Shown: positions 49,149 to 58,440 of the stretch, piece by piece
Layout: the number at the start of each line of letters is the position of its first letter
Numbering within the stretch: position 1 is the stretch's first letter
Assembly (NCBI RefSeq): GCF_016406325.1
Contig: NZ_CP066370.1
Location: 2,976,001-3,040,000 of the forward strand
Length of the DNA: 64,000 bases
Direction: 5' to 3'
Source: Shewanella putrefaciens
GTDB taxonomy: Bacteria > Pseudomonadota > Gammaproteobacteria > Enterobacterales > Shewanellaceae
Position numbers and translations under genes: made by a program
Notes under the pieces: model-generated
Databases searched by the model: none
What the model saw: the letters and a program-made list of their open reading frames with translations, nothing else
What the model was told of the DNA's origin: nothing

Positions 49149-49474
49149 TAACCCCACCAAATATCGTACAGTTCGCTAACTTCAACCTGGGACACTTTTT
49201 GAGTCGCCCAGAATGCCTTAACTGCAGCAATATCTTCTTCGGTACATTTGCCAATCGTTTGGGTGGCGATAATCCCTTCCCATTCGATGTGGCCGCCGCC
49301 GTGAAAACCTAATTTGCGGGCTTCGATCACTTCGTCGATAAATTTATCTACCGTTGCATCGATATCGGCTTCAGATACAGATGCATCAAAAGTCCAGGCC
49401 ATATCAAAACCTAACTCTTGGAATTCATCGACGCGCATTTTCTTACGTAAACGACGGCTACGATTAGTTGCCAT
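49148..49474 (-). CDS. yggL: YggL family 50S ribosome-binding protein (DUF469)
   Basis: 108 aa beginning [23 protein letters not shown], with [14 protein letters not shown], typical of the family. E. coli YggL associates with the 50S subunit. It lies between trmB and glsB on the same strand. Confidence 0.95.
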   Translation of the reverse strand: MATNRSRRLRKKMRVDEFQELGFDMAWTFDASVSEADIDATVDKFIDEVIEARKLGFHGGGHIEWEGIIATQTIGKCTEEDIAAVKAFWATQKVSQVEVSELYDIWWG

Positions 49475-49522
49475 AGTGATTTTCCCTTTTGTGTTTAAAA
49501 TTAGCTAAAATTGAGTTCGTGA

Positions 49523-50239
49523 TTAAGCGATACGCTCAAACATCAGATCCCATACACCGTGACCCAATCTATGGCCGCGGGCTTCAAACTTTGTCAGTGG
49601 GCGATGATCAGGACGTGGCACAACAGTGCCATCGGCCGATTGGTTTTTATAACCGGGCGCAGCATTCATTACCTCGAGCATGTGCTCGCTATATTCTTCC
49701 CAGTCAGTGGCCATATGGAACACACCGCCAATTTTCAGCTTACGACGAACAAGTTCGGCAAATTCAGCTTGCACTATACGGCGCTTATGGTGACGTTTCT
49801 TATGCCAAGGATCGGGGAAAAACAATTGCACTCGAGCTAATGATCCGTCAGCAATCGCATGTTCTAATACTTCCATGGCATCGTGATGATATACACGTAA
49901 ATTAGTCACACCGGCAATGGCAGCATCACTGAGGCAAGAGCCTACACCCGGTTTATGTACTTCAATACCAATGAAATTTTGCTCCGGTGCATCTTTTGCC
50001 ATTTGTACTAAAGAGGCACCCATGCCAAAGCCAATTTCCAGCACAGTATCGGCTTCACGACCAAAAACCTCGCTAAGGTTTAATGGCACTGGGCTGTAAT
50101 CTAAACCCATTGTTGGCCACTGGCTTTCAATAGCTTGGGCTTGGCCTTTAGTTAAGCGACCTTCTCTCAGGACAAAGCTTCTGATCTTGCGCAGATACTT
50201 GCCTTCTTCATTAAATTCAGCGGTAGTGACTTCGCTCAT
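49523..50239 (-). CDS. trmB: tRNA (guanine-N7-)-methyltransferase TrmB
   Basis: Makes m7G46 in tRNA. 238 aa with the SAM site [29 protein letters not shown] and the catalytic [16 protein letters not shown] segment, ending in DWEEYSEHM and [17 protein letters not shown]. Divergent from mutY with a 200-bp shared upstream region. Confidence 0.97.
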   Translation of the reverse strand: MSEVTTAEFNEEGKYLRKIRSFVLREGRLTKGQAQAIESQWPTMGLDYSPVPLNLSEVFGREADTVLEIGFGMGASLVQMAKDAPEQNFIGIEVHKPGVGSCLSDAAIAGVTNLRVYHHDAMEVLEHAIADGSLARVQLFFPDPWHKKRHHKRRIVQAEFAELVRRKLKIGGVFHMATDWEEYSEHMLEVMNAAPGYKNQSADGTVVPRPDHRPLTKFEARGHRLGHGVWDLMFERIA

Positions 50240-50439
50240 TTTTGCCTCGTCTAGTGGACAGCACCATCATAAAAGAAGGGCATTATCCAAAGTTCAACAT
50301 ACAGTGCAAGCACTAATGGGGCGAAAGTATACCAAGATTATTTAAGAGTGCGAATTTAGCAGCGATTTTTGGCTTTTTAGGCTTTATTCACGTGTCTTTT
50401 GAGCTTGTCTAAGAAGATAACTGCCGCTACACTGCGCCG

Positions 50440-51528
50440 ATGAAATCTACAGCCTCCTTCGCTACACGTATCGTCTCTTGGTACGACAATCACGGTCGTA
50501 AAACCCTCCCTTGGCAGCAAGATAAAACCCCATATCGCGTATGGGTTTCTGAAATCATGCTGCAGCAAACTCAGGTTGCGACAGTTATTCCCTATTACCT
50601 TAAATTTATGGCGCGTTTTCCCGATGTGTTAGCACTCGCTAACGCGCCAGACGATGAGGTGTTGCATCATTGGACCGGCCTTGGCTATTACGCTAGGGCG
50701 CGTAATCTGCATAAAGCGGCCAAGATGATCCGCGACGATTATCAAGGATTATTTCCAACGGATTTTGAGCAAGTGCTCGCCCTACCCGGCATCGGCCGCT
50801 CAACAGCAGGCGCAGTATTATCGCTGTCGCTTGGGCAACATCACCCCATTCTCGATGGCAACGTAAAACGCGTGTTAGCAAGACACGGCGCCATTGCTGG
50901 TTGGCCGGGGCAAAAAACGGTTGAAGAACAGCTTTGGCAACTAACGGATACATTGACGCCGCAGCAAGATATTCAGAAATACAATCAAGCCATGATGGAT
51001 ATAGGCGCCAGTATTTGCACTCGTAGTAAACCTAACTGCGCCCTCTGCCCTGTAGCGATTGATTGCAAAGCTCAACTGATTGGCAGACAAACCGATTTCC
51101 CTGGCAAAAAGCCTAAAAAAACCATACCCACCAAAGCGGCGTGGATGTTAGTGCTGATGCAAGACAACCAAGTCTTTTTAGCTAAACGTCCGCCAGCGGG
51201 AATTTGGGGCGGACTCTGGTGCTTCCCTGAATTCGCTACTCAAGATGCACTTGAAACTCATCTTGAAGAGCAAGGCTTCGATGCCCAACAGCTCGAATGG
51301 TTAACAGGCTTTAGACACACATTTAGCCACTTTCATTTAGATATTCAGCCAATGATGCTTAATTTAGATCAGACGCAAAACAACAGTCAAATGATGAGCG
51401 TCATGGAACAAAACCATTCTCTCTGGTATAACATAAGTCATCCTTCCAAAGTGGGACTGGCCGCAGCCACCGAGCGCGTGCTAGCCAATTTGGGATCACT
51501 CGTTCAATCCGCAGTCAGTAAGGAATAA
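50440..51528 (+). CDS. mutY: A/G-specific adenine glycosylase MutY
   Basis: Removes A mispaired with 8-oxoG. 362 aa with EIMLQQTQV (catalytic Glu), the helix-hairpin-helix [14 protein letters not shown] followed by the catalytic Asp in [11 protein letters not shown], the [4Fe-4S] ligands C-x6-C-x2-C-x5-C ([17 protein letters not shown]) and a C-terminal NUDIX-like 8-oxoG recognition domain. yggX follows after two bases. Confidence 0.97.
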   Translation: MKSTASFATRIVSWYDNHGRKTLPWQQDKTPYRVWVSEIMLQQTQVATVIPYYLKFMARFPDVLALANAPDDEVLHHWTGLGYYARARNLHKAAKMIRDDYQGLFPTDFEQVLALPGIGRSTAGAVLSLSLGQHHPILDGNVKRVLARHGAIAGWPGQKTVEEQLWQLTDTLTPQQDIQKYNQAMMDIGASICTRSKPNCALCPVAIDCKAQLIGRQTDFPGKKPKKTIPTKAAWMLVLMQDNQVFLAKRPPAGIWGGLWCFPEFATQDALETHLEEQGFDAQQLEWLTGFRHTFSHFHLDIQPMMLNLDQTQNNSQMMSVMEQNHSLWYNISHPSKVGLAAATERVLANLGSLVQSAVSKE

Positions 51529-51530
51529 TC

Positions 51531-51809
51531 ATGGCGCGTACAGTCAATTGCGTATATTTAAATAAAGAAGCCGACGGCCTAGACTTTCAACTGTATCCAG
51601 GTGATTTAGGTAAACGTATTTTTGATAACATCAGCAAAGAAGCTTGGGGCCTATGGCAAAAAAAGCAAACCATGCTGATCAACGAGAAAAAACTCAACAT
51701 GATGAATGTTGATGATCGTAAATTTCTTGAAGAACAAATGACCTCTTTCCTATTTGAAGGTAAAGATGTTGAAATTGAAGGTTTTGTACCAGAAAAAGAC
51801 CAAGATTAA
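51531..51809 (+). CDS. yggX: Fe(2+)-trafficking/oxidative-damage protection protein YggX
   Basis: 92 aa: [19 protein letters not shown], then [18 protein letters not shown] and [17 protein letters not shown], all conserved. It protects Fe-S clusters from oxidation. The link with the Fe-S enzyme MutY is conserved as an operon, here with a two-base gap. Confidence 0.97.
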   Translation: MARTVNCVYLNKEADGLDFQLYPGDLGKRIFDNISKEAWGLWQKKQTMLINEKKLNMMNVDDRKFLEEQMTSFLFEGKDVEIEGFVPEKDQD

Positions 51810-51844
51810 TTCTGGTCGTTAGTCGACTCTAAGTATAAAGCTTA

Positions 51845-51872
51845 CAAAAAAGCGCCTTTCGGCGCTTTTTGT
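51845..51872. terminator. Intrinsic terminator after yggX
   Basis: ACAAAAAAGCGCC, loop TTTC, GGCGCTTTTTGT. The A and T runs allow use by yggX and by the convergent yceI gene. Confidence 0.9.
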
Positions 51873-51896
51873 TTATCTAAATGGCAGAATAAAGAG

Positions 51897-52472
51897 TTAC
51901 TTACGCACGCCTTCAACCACTAGATCTAACTCAACATGGCTAGATGCTGGACCTAAATCCATCTTGATACCGAAATCTTTCATCGCAAAAGTGGTTGTGC
52001 CCGTAAAACCGGCACGGTAGCCACCCCAAGGGTCCTGACCTTCACCCACAGCATGGGCCTTGATCGCTAATGGTTTAGTCACACCATTTAAAGTTAAGTT
52101 ACCGTTAATCACTAAATCGCCATTTCCTTTATCTTCCACCGAAGTAGATGCAAAGGTCGCTTTAGCGAATTTGCCAGTATTAAGAAAATCTTCGCCGCGA
52201 ATGTGTTTATCACGCTCAGCATGGTTTGAATCGACACTTAATGTATTCACAGTAACATTTACAGTCATCGCTGTTGGTTTAGCCGCATCGTAACTAAAAT
52301 CACCGCTAAAATCATTAAAACGCCCCACCACATAGCTATAACCTAAATGGTTTACTTTAAAAGTAATAGAAGCATGAGCACCTTCTGTATCAATCACATA
52401 ATCTGCAGCAGAAGCCGCCATAGGAACCAATAGAGATACACCAATCAGTGCGCTTAACAGTTGCTTTTTCAT
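51897..52472 (-). CDS. yceI: YceI family periplasmic lipid-binding-like protein
   Basis: 191 aa with a signal peptide ([10 protein letters not shown]) and a lipocalin-like beta-barrel: [32 protein letters not shown] and [10 protein letters not shown]. The fold binds isoprenoid chains such as polyprenyl ligands in characterised members. It directly follows the cytochrome b561 gene, as in E. coli yceJI. Confidence 0.93.
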   Translation of the reverse strand: MKKQLLSALIGVSLLVPMAASAADYVIDTEGAHASITFKVNHLGYSYVVGRFNDFSGDFSYDAAKPTAMTVNVTVNTLSVDSNHAERDKHIRGEDFLNTGKFAKATFASTSVEDKGNGDLVINGNLTLNGVTKPLAIKAHAVGEGQDPWGGYRAGFTGTTTFAMKDFGIKMDLGPASSHVELDLVVEGVRK

Positions 52473-52476
52473 TGTA

Positions 52477-53028
52477 TTATCCTCGTTTAAATTGAATCAT
52501 TCTAAGTAGGGTGGTGTCTTTATCGATAAAGTGATGTTTTAATGCGCCCGCGGCGTGAATAACGACCAGCGCGATCAAGCTGTAAGCCGCATATTGGTGA
52601 ATATCACCCGCGATATCAGCTTGGTTTGCAAACAAAAGTCCCAATCCTGGTAGTTCAAACCAATCAAACACCCAGATACCACGGCCATCTGCGGTTGAGA
52701 TTAAAATGCCAGCGATCATGATGACAAAGAGCAAGACATAAATAATAAAATGCGCCAAATGTGCGGCCGTCTTTTCCCACGGTTTATGGCTTGCCTCAGG
52801 TGCAGGCCTAGGATTAACTAAGCGCCATACCAAACGAAATATTGTCGCCGCCAATAACAGAATCCCAATACTTTTATGTAGATGCGGTGCAGTCTTGTAC
52901 CAAGTACTGTAGTAGGTTAACTCCACCATCCACACACCTACGGCGAATAACCCAATCACAACTAATGCACTGATCCAATGAATAACAATAGCGGGTATTC
53001 CATATGCCAATTTACTATTTCGAAACAT
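52477..53028 (-). CDS. yceJ: Cytochrome b561 (YceJ type)
   Basis: 183 aa with four transmembrane helices and four His at helix ends for two b haems ([48 protein letters not shown]). Membrane electron carrier between quinol and an unknown partner. The yceI start lies four bases beyond its stop. Confidence 0.93.
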   Translation of the reverse strand: MFRNSKLAYGIPAIVIHWISALVVIGLFAVGVWMVELTYYSTWYKTAPHLHKSIGILLLAATIFRLVWRLVNPRPAPEASHKPWEKTAAHLAHFIIYVLLFVIMIAGILISTADGRGIWVFDWFELPGLGLLFANQADIAGDIHQYAAYSLIALVVIHAAGALKHHFIDKDTTLLRMIQFKRG

Positions 53029-53416
53029 AGAGTCTCTCCATACTCGCGTTATCTCATATTACCTATCAAACAATATCCATTATCATAAGTCTAAATTTAA
53101 AAACTAAAAGCCGCAAAAATCGCTAATATCTTTCTAAATTTTAGAAATTAAGTCAAAAACCAGGATTAATGGGAACAAAGCTATAGTAAACATCAGTATC
53201 CATCTGATTTAAAAAACACAGCAAACGAATGAAAATGAGCTGAATTTGCAGAATAAAAGATAAAAAACACCCAAGATGCGCATTAAACAGCCGAACGAGT
53301 GATTTATTGGGAAAAAGCACTTGCAGAGCTCAAACACCCTAGCTAATATAGCCGCACTTCGCACGATGTGGTTTAACCAAAGAGTTCAAAGTAGTTAACT
53401 AACACTTAGTTTAGTT
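53029..53416. other. Intergenic region between cytochrome b561 and the tRNA genes
   Basis: 388 bp. It contains a perfect 7-1-7 palindrome TTCTAAA-T-TTTAGAA (53132-53146), about 104 bases upstream of the cytochrome b561 start and possibly an operator, and the tRNA promoter at 53321-53349. No reading frame worth calling. Confidence 0.5.
53321..53349 (+). promoter_or_regulatory. Promoter of the first tRNA-Phe/tRNA-Thr pair
   Basis: TTGCAG (53321-53326), 17-base spacer, TAATAT (53344-53349), then a GC-rich discriminator (AGCCGCAC) typical of stringently controlled stable-RNA promoters. Confidence 0.65.
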
Positions 53417-53492
53417 GCCCGAATAGCTCAGTCGGTAGAGCAGAGGATTGAAAATCCTCGTGTCCCTGGTTCGATTCCGGGTTCGGGCACCA
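53417..53492 (+). tRNA. tRNA-Phe (GAA), copy 1
   Basis: 76 bases with encoded CCA. Acceptor GCCCGAA/TTCGGGC, D-arm AGCTCAGTCGGTAGAGC, anticodon loop TTGAAAA giving GAA, and T-arm GGTTCGATTCC. Identical to copy 2. Confidence 0.97.
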
Positions 53493-53536
53493 CTTTTAAA
53501 GTAATAAGCTCACTAGAGTTTTTTATAATGCTTTAC

Positions 53537-53612
<76 letters not shown>

Positions 53613-53623
53613 TATAAACAATG

Positions 53624-53648
53624 AAGCCACTCACTGAGTGGCTTTTTT
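53624..53648 (+). terminator. Terminator after tRNA-Thr copy 1
   Basis: AAGCCACTCA..TGAGTGGCTT followed by six T. The same sequence recurs at 53764, 54307 and 54448 as part of the repeat unit. Confidence 0.85.
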
Positions 53649-53692
53649 GTATCTGTCATTTGCATAAAAACACCCGCCATCAATAGGGAATC

Positions 53693-53754
53693 GCAACTGA
53701 CTTACTCTCGATAACGCCAGTAGATCCCGAATTCGGCTCTTGGTGCTGGCACCA
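53693..53754 (+). pseudogene. tRNA-Thr 3'-half remnant 1
   Basis: 62 bases matching the tRNA-Thr from the anticodon stem to CCA with several changes (AGATCCCGAATTCGGCTCTTGGTGCTGGC). The 5' half and anticodon loop are missing, so it cannot make a tRNA. It lies 142 bp after the matching part of copy 1 and is followed by its own terminator copy (53764-53789). Confidence 0.85.
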
Positions 53755-54000
53755 TATAACGACGAAGCTACTCACTGAGTGGCTTTTTTGTATCTGTCGT
53801 TTGCATAAAAACACCTGTCATCAAAGTGAATCGCAACTGACTTATCCCAAAAAACGAAATAAGCAAGGATACTTAAACCTTAAAGAATATTTGTAACCTC
53901 AAGATTGCTGAAAACTTCAACAGCGACATACGTGAAGAATGTAAGAATAAAATAAATGCCTCAATTTTGTTTAATAGTTAATCAGTCACTTTAAAAGGGC

Positions 54001-54029
54001 TTGCGCAGCTAAAGCGAGCACTATATTAT
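54001..54029 (+). promoter_or_regulatory. Promoter of the second tRNA pair
   Basis: TTGCGC (54001-54006), 17-base spacer, TATTAT (54024-54029), then ACGCGCAC. Same layout as the first promoter but a different sequence, so the second copy has its own start. Confidence 0.55.
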
Positions 54030-54099
54030 ACGCGCACTTTGAACAGACAGCGTATTTTACGCTTTAGTATAAAGTAGTTAACTAACGCTTAGTTTAGTT

Positions 54100-54175
54100 G
54101 CCCGAATAGCTCAGTCGGTAGAGCAGAGGATTGAAAATCCTCGTGTCCCTGGTTCGATTCCGGGTTCGGGCACCA
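54100..54175 (+). tRNA. tRNA-Phe (GAA), copy 2
   Basis: Identical in sequence to the copy at 53417, with anticodon GAA and encoded CCA. Confidence 0.97.
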
Positions 54176-54219
54176 CTTTTAAAGTAATAAGCTCACTAGA
54201 GTTTTTTATAATGCTTTAC

Positions 54220-54295
<76 letters not shown>

Positions 54296-54306
54296 TATAA
54301 ACAACG

Positions 54307-54331
54307 AAGCCACTCACTGAGTGGCTTTTTT
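54307..54331 (+). terminator. Terminator after tRNA-Thr copy 2
   Basis: AAGCCACTCA..TGAGTGGCTT followed by T-run, same as after copy 1. Confidence 0.85.
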
Positions 54332-54374
54332 GTATCTGTCGTTTGCATAAAATCCCCTTCATCAATAGTGAATC

Positions 54375-54436
54375 GCAACTGACTTACTCTCGATAACGCC
54401 AATAGGTCCCGAGTTCGACTCTTGATGCCGGCACCA
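54375..54436 (+). pseudogene. tRNA-Thr 3'-half remnant 2
   Basis: 62 bases from GCAACTGACTT through a diverged anticodon region to AGGTCCCGAGTTCGACTCTTGATGCCGGCACCA. The T-arm and CCA are nearly intact and the 5' half is absent. A terminator copy follows at 54448-54472. Confidence 0.87.
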
Positions 54437-54447
54437 TATAAACAATG

Positions 54448-54472
54448 AAGCCACTCACTGAGTGGCTTTTTT
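54448..54472 (+). terminator. Terminator copy after tRNA-Thr remnant 2
   Basis: Same hairpin and T-run as the true tRNA terminators, kept within the repeat unit. Confidence 0.8.
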
Positions 54473-54516
54473 GTATCTGTCGTCTGAATAAAAACACCCT
54501 TCATCAATAGTGAATC

Positions 54517-54578
54517 GCAACTGACTTACTCTCGATAACGCCAGTAGGTCCCGAGTTCAACTCTTGGTGCCGGCACCA
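54517..54578 (+). pseudogene. tRNA-Thr 3'-half remnant 3
   Basis: 62-base copy with AGGTCCCGAGTTCAACTCTTGGTGCCGGCACCA, 142 bp after remnant 2 and without a terminator copy behind it. This is the end of the array. Confidence 0.85.
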
Positions 54579-54615
54579 TATAAACAACTCAATAAAAATG
54601 CTCTTATCCAAGCAA

Positions 54616-54801
54616 TTATTTCATTAACTCAAAGGGTATTGGCCTATCACCAACCTGAACTTGGTGCTGTACATGGCGCCAGCATTGACTTAATTCATTC
54701 AAGTTAACCTTTCTTTCAGGAAACTGAGTTGCAAGGTTATCAATAACTTCTATTTGTTTTTTACACAGTAACGACCAACGTTCAGCATTTGATAGGTGCA
54801 T
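54616..54801 (-). CDS. Small hypothetical protein
   Basis: 61 aa, MHLSNAERWSLLCKKQIEVI then an amphipathic helical pattern and Trp-Arg-His (QCWRHVQHQVQ). I do not recognise it. A good ribosome site (AAGGAAAAC) lies six bases before the ATG, and composition is normal for a soluble cytoplasmic protein, so it is probably real. It sits beside the tRNA array, convergent with it. Confidence 0.65.
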   Translation of the reverse strand: MHLSNAERWSLLCKKQIEVIDNLATQFPERKVNLNELSQCWRHVQHQVQVGDRPIPFELMK

Positions 54802-54955
54802 AATGTTTTCCTTAACTTAGAGGTTGTTTCTCCATCACCTTTGAATTTTAGACTAGCATAGAATTATTACCAGCCCGAATTTGCGTGTTAGCGCACTGTT
54901 AAAACAAGTGACTACAGAGTATCTTTGTCCTACAGATATAAATATAGGAGGCATT

Positions 54956-55300
54956 ATGACTGCCAATATTTTTAAACTCATTTTTGTCGTTATTGGCTTA
55001 TTTCTCGTTTACAAACTGATTTTTAGCAATAAAAAAGGTATGACAATTTTTGAAATGCATTTTAAAGATGGGCGCATGACTCAGCATAAGGGCAAGATCC
55101 CTGAAAGGTTTGAAAAAGAGTGCCGCCAAATCGCTAAAGCCGAAAAACTCACTTGTACTGTTAGGGCTGAAAAATCAGGAGACGTGCGCTTACATATTTC
55201 CGCCAATGTGAGTGACAATGTTAAGCAGAGGATCCGTAATTTATTTCCTTTTGAGTATTACGATAAAAAATCTATCGATAATAGTCGTCAAGCTGGCTAG
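54956..55300 (+). CDS. DUF3634 family membrane-anchored protein
   Basis: 114 aa with one N-terminal transmembrane helix (about residues 4-24, IFKLIFVVIGLFLVYKLIF), then FEMHFKDGRMTQHKGKIPERFEKECRQIAK as in DUF3634. Function unknown. The ATG at 54956 has a perfect AGGAGG five to six bases upstream; the 25 residues possible before it are not part of the family. Confidence 0.87.
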   Translation: MTANIFKLIFVVIGLFLVYKLIFSNKKGMTIFEMHFKDGRMTQHKGKIPERFEKECRQIAKAEKLTCTVRAEKSGDVRLHISANVSDNVKQRIRNLFPFEYYDKKSIDNSRQAG

Positions 55301-55318
55301 ATTTTTACCCCGTTATAC

Positions 55319-55351
55319 TAGCAACCTCAAGTGAGATAATTGAGGTTGCTA
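55319..55351. terminator. Hairpin between the convergent DUF3634 and DUF3833 genes
   Basis: TAGCAACCTCAA and TTGAGGTTGCTA form a perfect 12-bp stem with a 9-base loop. There is no T-run on either strand, so it is only a possible terminator or mRNA end structure. Confidence 0.5.
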
Positions 55352-55420
55352 CCTATCCTAAAAGCACTTTGCTTATTTTTAGCTAAACAATACTGTTAAA
55401 CTCAATTTAGACCATAAGAT

Positions 55421-55966
55421 TCACTTTTGAATCACTAAAGTCACCTTAGCGACTGTGACACCAAACTTAATAATATCACTCTGATTTATAACAGTATTAT
55501 CATTGACTAAGTACATCCAATCGTCGAAATGAACTTGGTATTCATCGCCGTCCACAGGTAATAGCATGTCATATTTCCAACGCAGTGCGCTGCCACTAGA
55601 TTGACCTTGAGCAGTACCAATAATGTCATCGGCCGTGCCTGTATATCGCCCATTACCTAAAGCTTTTATATGCCACACACGGGTTTGAGTTTCACCATCA
55701 TCGTAAACAAACCATTCTTTAATAACCCCGATGTCCCCTTGCCAACTCGCTTCCATAATGACATTAAACTTGCGGATCACTTTACCACCGAAGTTTTGCA
55801 CTATGCCTGATGCAGTTAGTGGGCCATTAAAAAAGGACTCCAAAATAAGTTTTGGATGAGTCTCTTGGTAATCAGTCACCTCAACCGATGAACAACTCGA
55901 AAGCCCCGTAATCATCAATAAAACCAAAATCCATTTTTGCCCCAAAAAGTGTTTTAACAGTCGCAT
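55421..55966 (-). CDS. DUF3833 lipoprotein
   Basis: 181 aa. Lipoprotein signal with LMITGLSSC (Cys about 25), then DUF3833: LESFFNGPLTASGIVQNFGGKVIRKFNV, EWFVYDDGETQTRVWHI and WKYDMLLPVDG..YQVHFDDWMYL, a lipocalin-like pattern. Its start overlaps the stop of the chalcone-isomerase-like gene by 13 bases. Last gene of the ten-gene operon. A role in handling modified lipids at the outer membrane is inference from context. Confidence 0.88.
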   Translation of the reverse strand: MRLLKHFLGQKWILVLLMITGLSSCSSVEVTDYQETHPKLILESFFNGPLTASGIVQNFGGKVIRKFNVIMEASWQGDIGVIKEWFVYDDGETQTRVWHIKALGNGRYTGTADDIIGTAQGQSSGSALRWKYDMLLPVDGDEYQVHFDDWMYLVNDNTVINQSDIIKFGVTVAKVTLVIQK

Positions 55967-56526
55967 GATTTTTCTCCGAGTAATTGTGCCCTCAAACTCG
56001 GGCGGCTTGTTTTAGGTGATAACCAAATGGCTAAAAAAGCTTGGGCAAAATGCGCATCATCAATCATATTAAGCGGTTGCTGGTTATAAAAAAATTGGCT
56101 AGTTTTCCCATCGATAACCATAAAGCTCAAGTAATCACCTTGCTTTACATCGGGCCAGATAGACGCTAATACACTCAGCCAGCGTTCAATATCGGTCTTA
56201 GAAAATCCTAGTTTTTGCCACTGTTCCCGTGTTGCTTGCAAAAGATCCTCAGAATCAATGTCGCGATAATACTCAATCTCTAATAATTGGGGGTACTGCT
56301 CCTGTTGATAATGTCCTGTAGCAGTCATCAACTTCGCTTTGTATAAACTCAACCATAGCCAATCCATCTCTCCTCGCCCAACTTCAATCAAAGGTGAGTT
56401 CAAATGCTGAACGGATATAGTCTTGGCAGATTGAGGGGCTTTATCCTGCGCAGATAATGTCCCAAATGGCATAGTTCCTACAAATACAAAGTAAGAGTAC
56501 AAACAGACTAACTTTTTCAGCGTCAT
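55954..56526 (-). CDS. Chalcone isomerase-like periplasmic protein
   Basis: 190 aa with a signal peptide (to about residue 27, GTLSAQ), then a chalcone-isomerase-like domain: EVGRGEMDWLWLSLYKAKLMTATG, LEIEYYRDIDSEDLLQATREQWQKLG and GDYLSFMVI..TSQFFYNQQPL. Related eukaryotic and plastid proteins bind fatty acids, so a fatty-acid-binding role is plausible. Three bases after DUF2878, overlapping DUF3833. Confidence 0.85.
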   Translation of the reverse strand: MTLKKLVCLYSYFVFVGTMPFGTLSAQDKAPQSAKTISVQHLNSPLIEVGRGEMDWLWLSLYKAKLMTATGHYQQEQYPQLLEIEYYRDIDSEDLLQATREQWQKLGFSKTDIERWLSVLASIWPDVKQGDYLSFMVIDGKTSQFFYNQQPLNMIDDAHFAQAFLAIWLSPKTSRPSLRAQLLGEKSCDC

Positions 56527-56529
56527 AGG

Positions 56530-57183
56530 TTATAACCTTCTATCCGTGCCACGATTGAATACTCTTTGGCAACTCAATAACAGCGTCTTAAAAGCCATCA
56601 GGCTATTTGAATGCGTAAGGTGCAGTAATAAGGGAAAGAGTAAACACCAAATCATGGCAAGCACTATGCTGGTAGAGATAAGTTCAAAGGGAAAAGCGAC
56701 CGCGGACATTTTTGCGCCAGCCACATAGCTCAGGCAACCAAATATCCCGCCGATGATGACTTGTAAAAATAAGGGCCAATGCCGCATAAACGCGAGGCTA
56801 TAATGCAGACTCAATATAAAATGTAGCCATAGACAAATGAGCCACCAAGGGAATACCGCAAACTCAAACACCCCAAAAATCACCAGTAGTGTATCTATGG
56901 CCATTCCGATAGGTGCGAGTTTAAGGATTAGCATCCAATCAAGCTTATAGCACTGGCGTTTTCCCAGTACGATTAGCAAGATAAAATGCAGTAATAATAA
57001 TGGGATAGTAAGAGTAAGCGATAAATTCAGCCAAAGTACACTAGACCACCACACCAGCTGAAAACTGACAGCATTATAAATGATAAATCCCCGAGACTTA
57101 GGACAGTCACGGGATAATAAAGCATAAGCAGACGCTGATCGGTCGCTAGGAATACTTAAAACGGGCTTCATGTTAACGCTCAT
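56530..57183 (-). CDS. DUF2878 family membrane protein
   Basis: 217 aa with about six hydrophobic helices (for example LWLNLSLTLTIPLLLLHFILLIVLG and FAVFPWWLICLWLHFILSLHYSLAFM) and the conserved GGIFGCLSYVAGAKMSAVAFP segment. Function unknown. Its ATG abuts the stop of the Cfa-family gene (TAAATG on the minus strand), so it is in the same operon. Confidence 0.88.
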   Translation of the reverse strand: MSVNMKPVLSIPSDRSASAYALLSRDCPKSRGFIIYNAVSFQLVWWSSVLWLNLSLTLTIPLLLLHFILLIVLGKRQCYKLDWMLILKLAPIGMAIDTLLVIFGVFEFAVFPWWLICLWLHFILSLHYSLAFMRHWPLFLQVIIGGIFGCLSYVAGAKMSAVAFPFELISTSIVLAMIWCLLFPLLLHLTHSNSLMAFKTLLLSCQRVFNRGTDRRL

Positions 57184-58439
57184 TTAACAAGATTGCATCA
57201 CTGACAATCGATAGTCAGGGCGTACAGCAACAAGATGCACTGTACTTGTGGTGCGTTCTAAAAACCCCCCTTCACAATAACTTAAGTAAAATTTCCACAT
57301 ACGGATAAAGTCTTCGCCATAGCCTAATGCTTGGATCTCACCTATCGCATGATCAAAATTCTCATGCCAATGTTTTAGCGTTTTAGCATAATCCAGCCCC
57401 ATATCATTTACCGACCAAACCACCATATCGGTTTGCTTAGCCATGTGATTCACCATTTGGCTCACTGATGGTAAGCAACCACCAGGGAAAATATAGCGCT
57501 GAATAAAGTCCACACTTTTGCGATAACTGTCATAACGCTGATCGGCAATAGTAATCGCCTGCAGCAATAGCCTTCCATTTGGTTTTAGAAGTGATGCTAA
57601 CTTTTTAAAAAATCCAGCCAGATATTCATGGCCAACCGCTTCAATCATTTCAATGGAAACAACCCTGTCGTATTCCCCCGTTAAATTACGATAATCTTCT
57701 GTGAGTAGTGTGATTTTGTCGCTTAACCCCTCCTGTTCAACGCGTGCTTTGGCATAGGCGTATTGTGCATCCGAGATGGTTGTCGTGGTGACATGTACAC
57801 CATAATGCTTGGCAGCGTAGATGGCGAGCGCCCCCCCCACCCCGTACCAATCTCTAGTAAAGTTTGACCTGGTTGTAAGTCAAGTCGCTCACAGATAGTC
57901 ATCAACTTAAACTGCTGAGCCTCCTGTAAACTGGCTTCTTCATGGGGATAAAGCGCACTGGAATACAGCATTTCTCGGTCTAGGAATTGTTCATACATGG
58001 CATTGCCTAAGTCGTAATGGGCCAAAATATTACGCTTTGATCCTTCCTTAGAATTACAATTCAGCACATGTTTCACACGGTTTATCGTGCCAGTTAACCA
58101 AGAGAACTTGGCTTCAATCCTATCGAGCAAGGCGAGGTTACGCGCAAAAAGCTGCACCACCTTAGTCAGATCAGGACTTTCCCAATGTCCTTGGATAAAA
58201 CTTTCACCAGCTCCAATGGAGCCAGATAACATCACTTGCCGATAAAAACTCGGGTGCTTAACCACCAAAGTGGCATGTAAATCCGCATGACTCTGGCCAA
58301 AACGGTAGCTCTTATCGCCTTCGACTAAGGTTAAACATCCATGCGGCAAGCTTTCCAGCGCCTTAAGTAATACTTTACGCGCAAGACTGTCAGGAAGCTT
58401 CCCTGTGATAGCTGAAGTTTGCGAAGCTGTATTTTCCAT
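57184..58439 (-). pseudogene. cfa: Cfa-family fatty-acid methyltransferase, frameshifted in a G8/C8 run
   Basis: The start is the ATG at 58439 (MENTASQTS, GGAGAGA upstream). The first frame ends correctly in LLEIGTGWGG, the SAM-binding motif, and then runs out of frame at eight consecutive C on the plus strand (57831-57838). The rest of the enzyme (LAIYAAKHYGVHVTTTTIS, SIEMIEAVGHEYL, FIQRYIFPGGCLPS) continues in another frame to 57184. Nine bases in the run would restore about 418 aa, Cfa length. Cfa-family enzymes transfer a methyl(ene) group from SAM to unsaturated phospholipid acyl chains. The defect may be a sequencing error, a switch or a real lesion. Confidence 0.9.
57831..57838 (-). 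other. Homopolymer frameshift site in the Cfa-family gene
   Basis: Eight C on the plus strand (eight G in the mRNA) inside the SAM-binding loop codons. A run of nine (or six) keeps both halves in frame; eight does not. Confidence 0.88.
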
Positions 58440-58440
58440 A

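Noticed and set aside
54881-54955. 25-codon N-terminal extension of the DUF3634 gene
   Set aside because: A perfect AGGAGG precedes the ATG at 54956, and the membrane anchor begins right there.
57184-57840. Independent 218-aa methyltransferase
   Set aside because: It starts inside the SAM-binding loop with no ribosome site and continues the upstream Cfa-family frame; it is the second part of a frameshifted gene.
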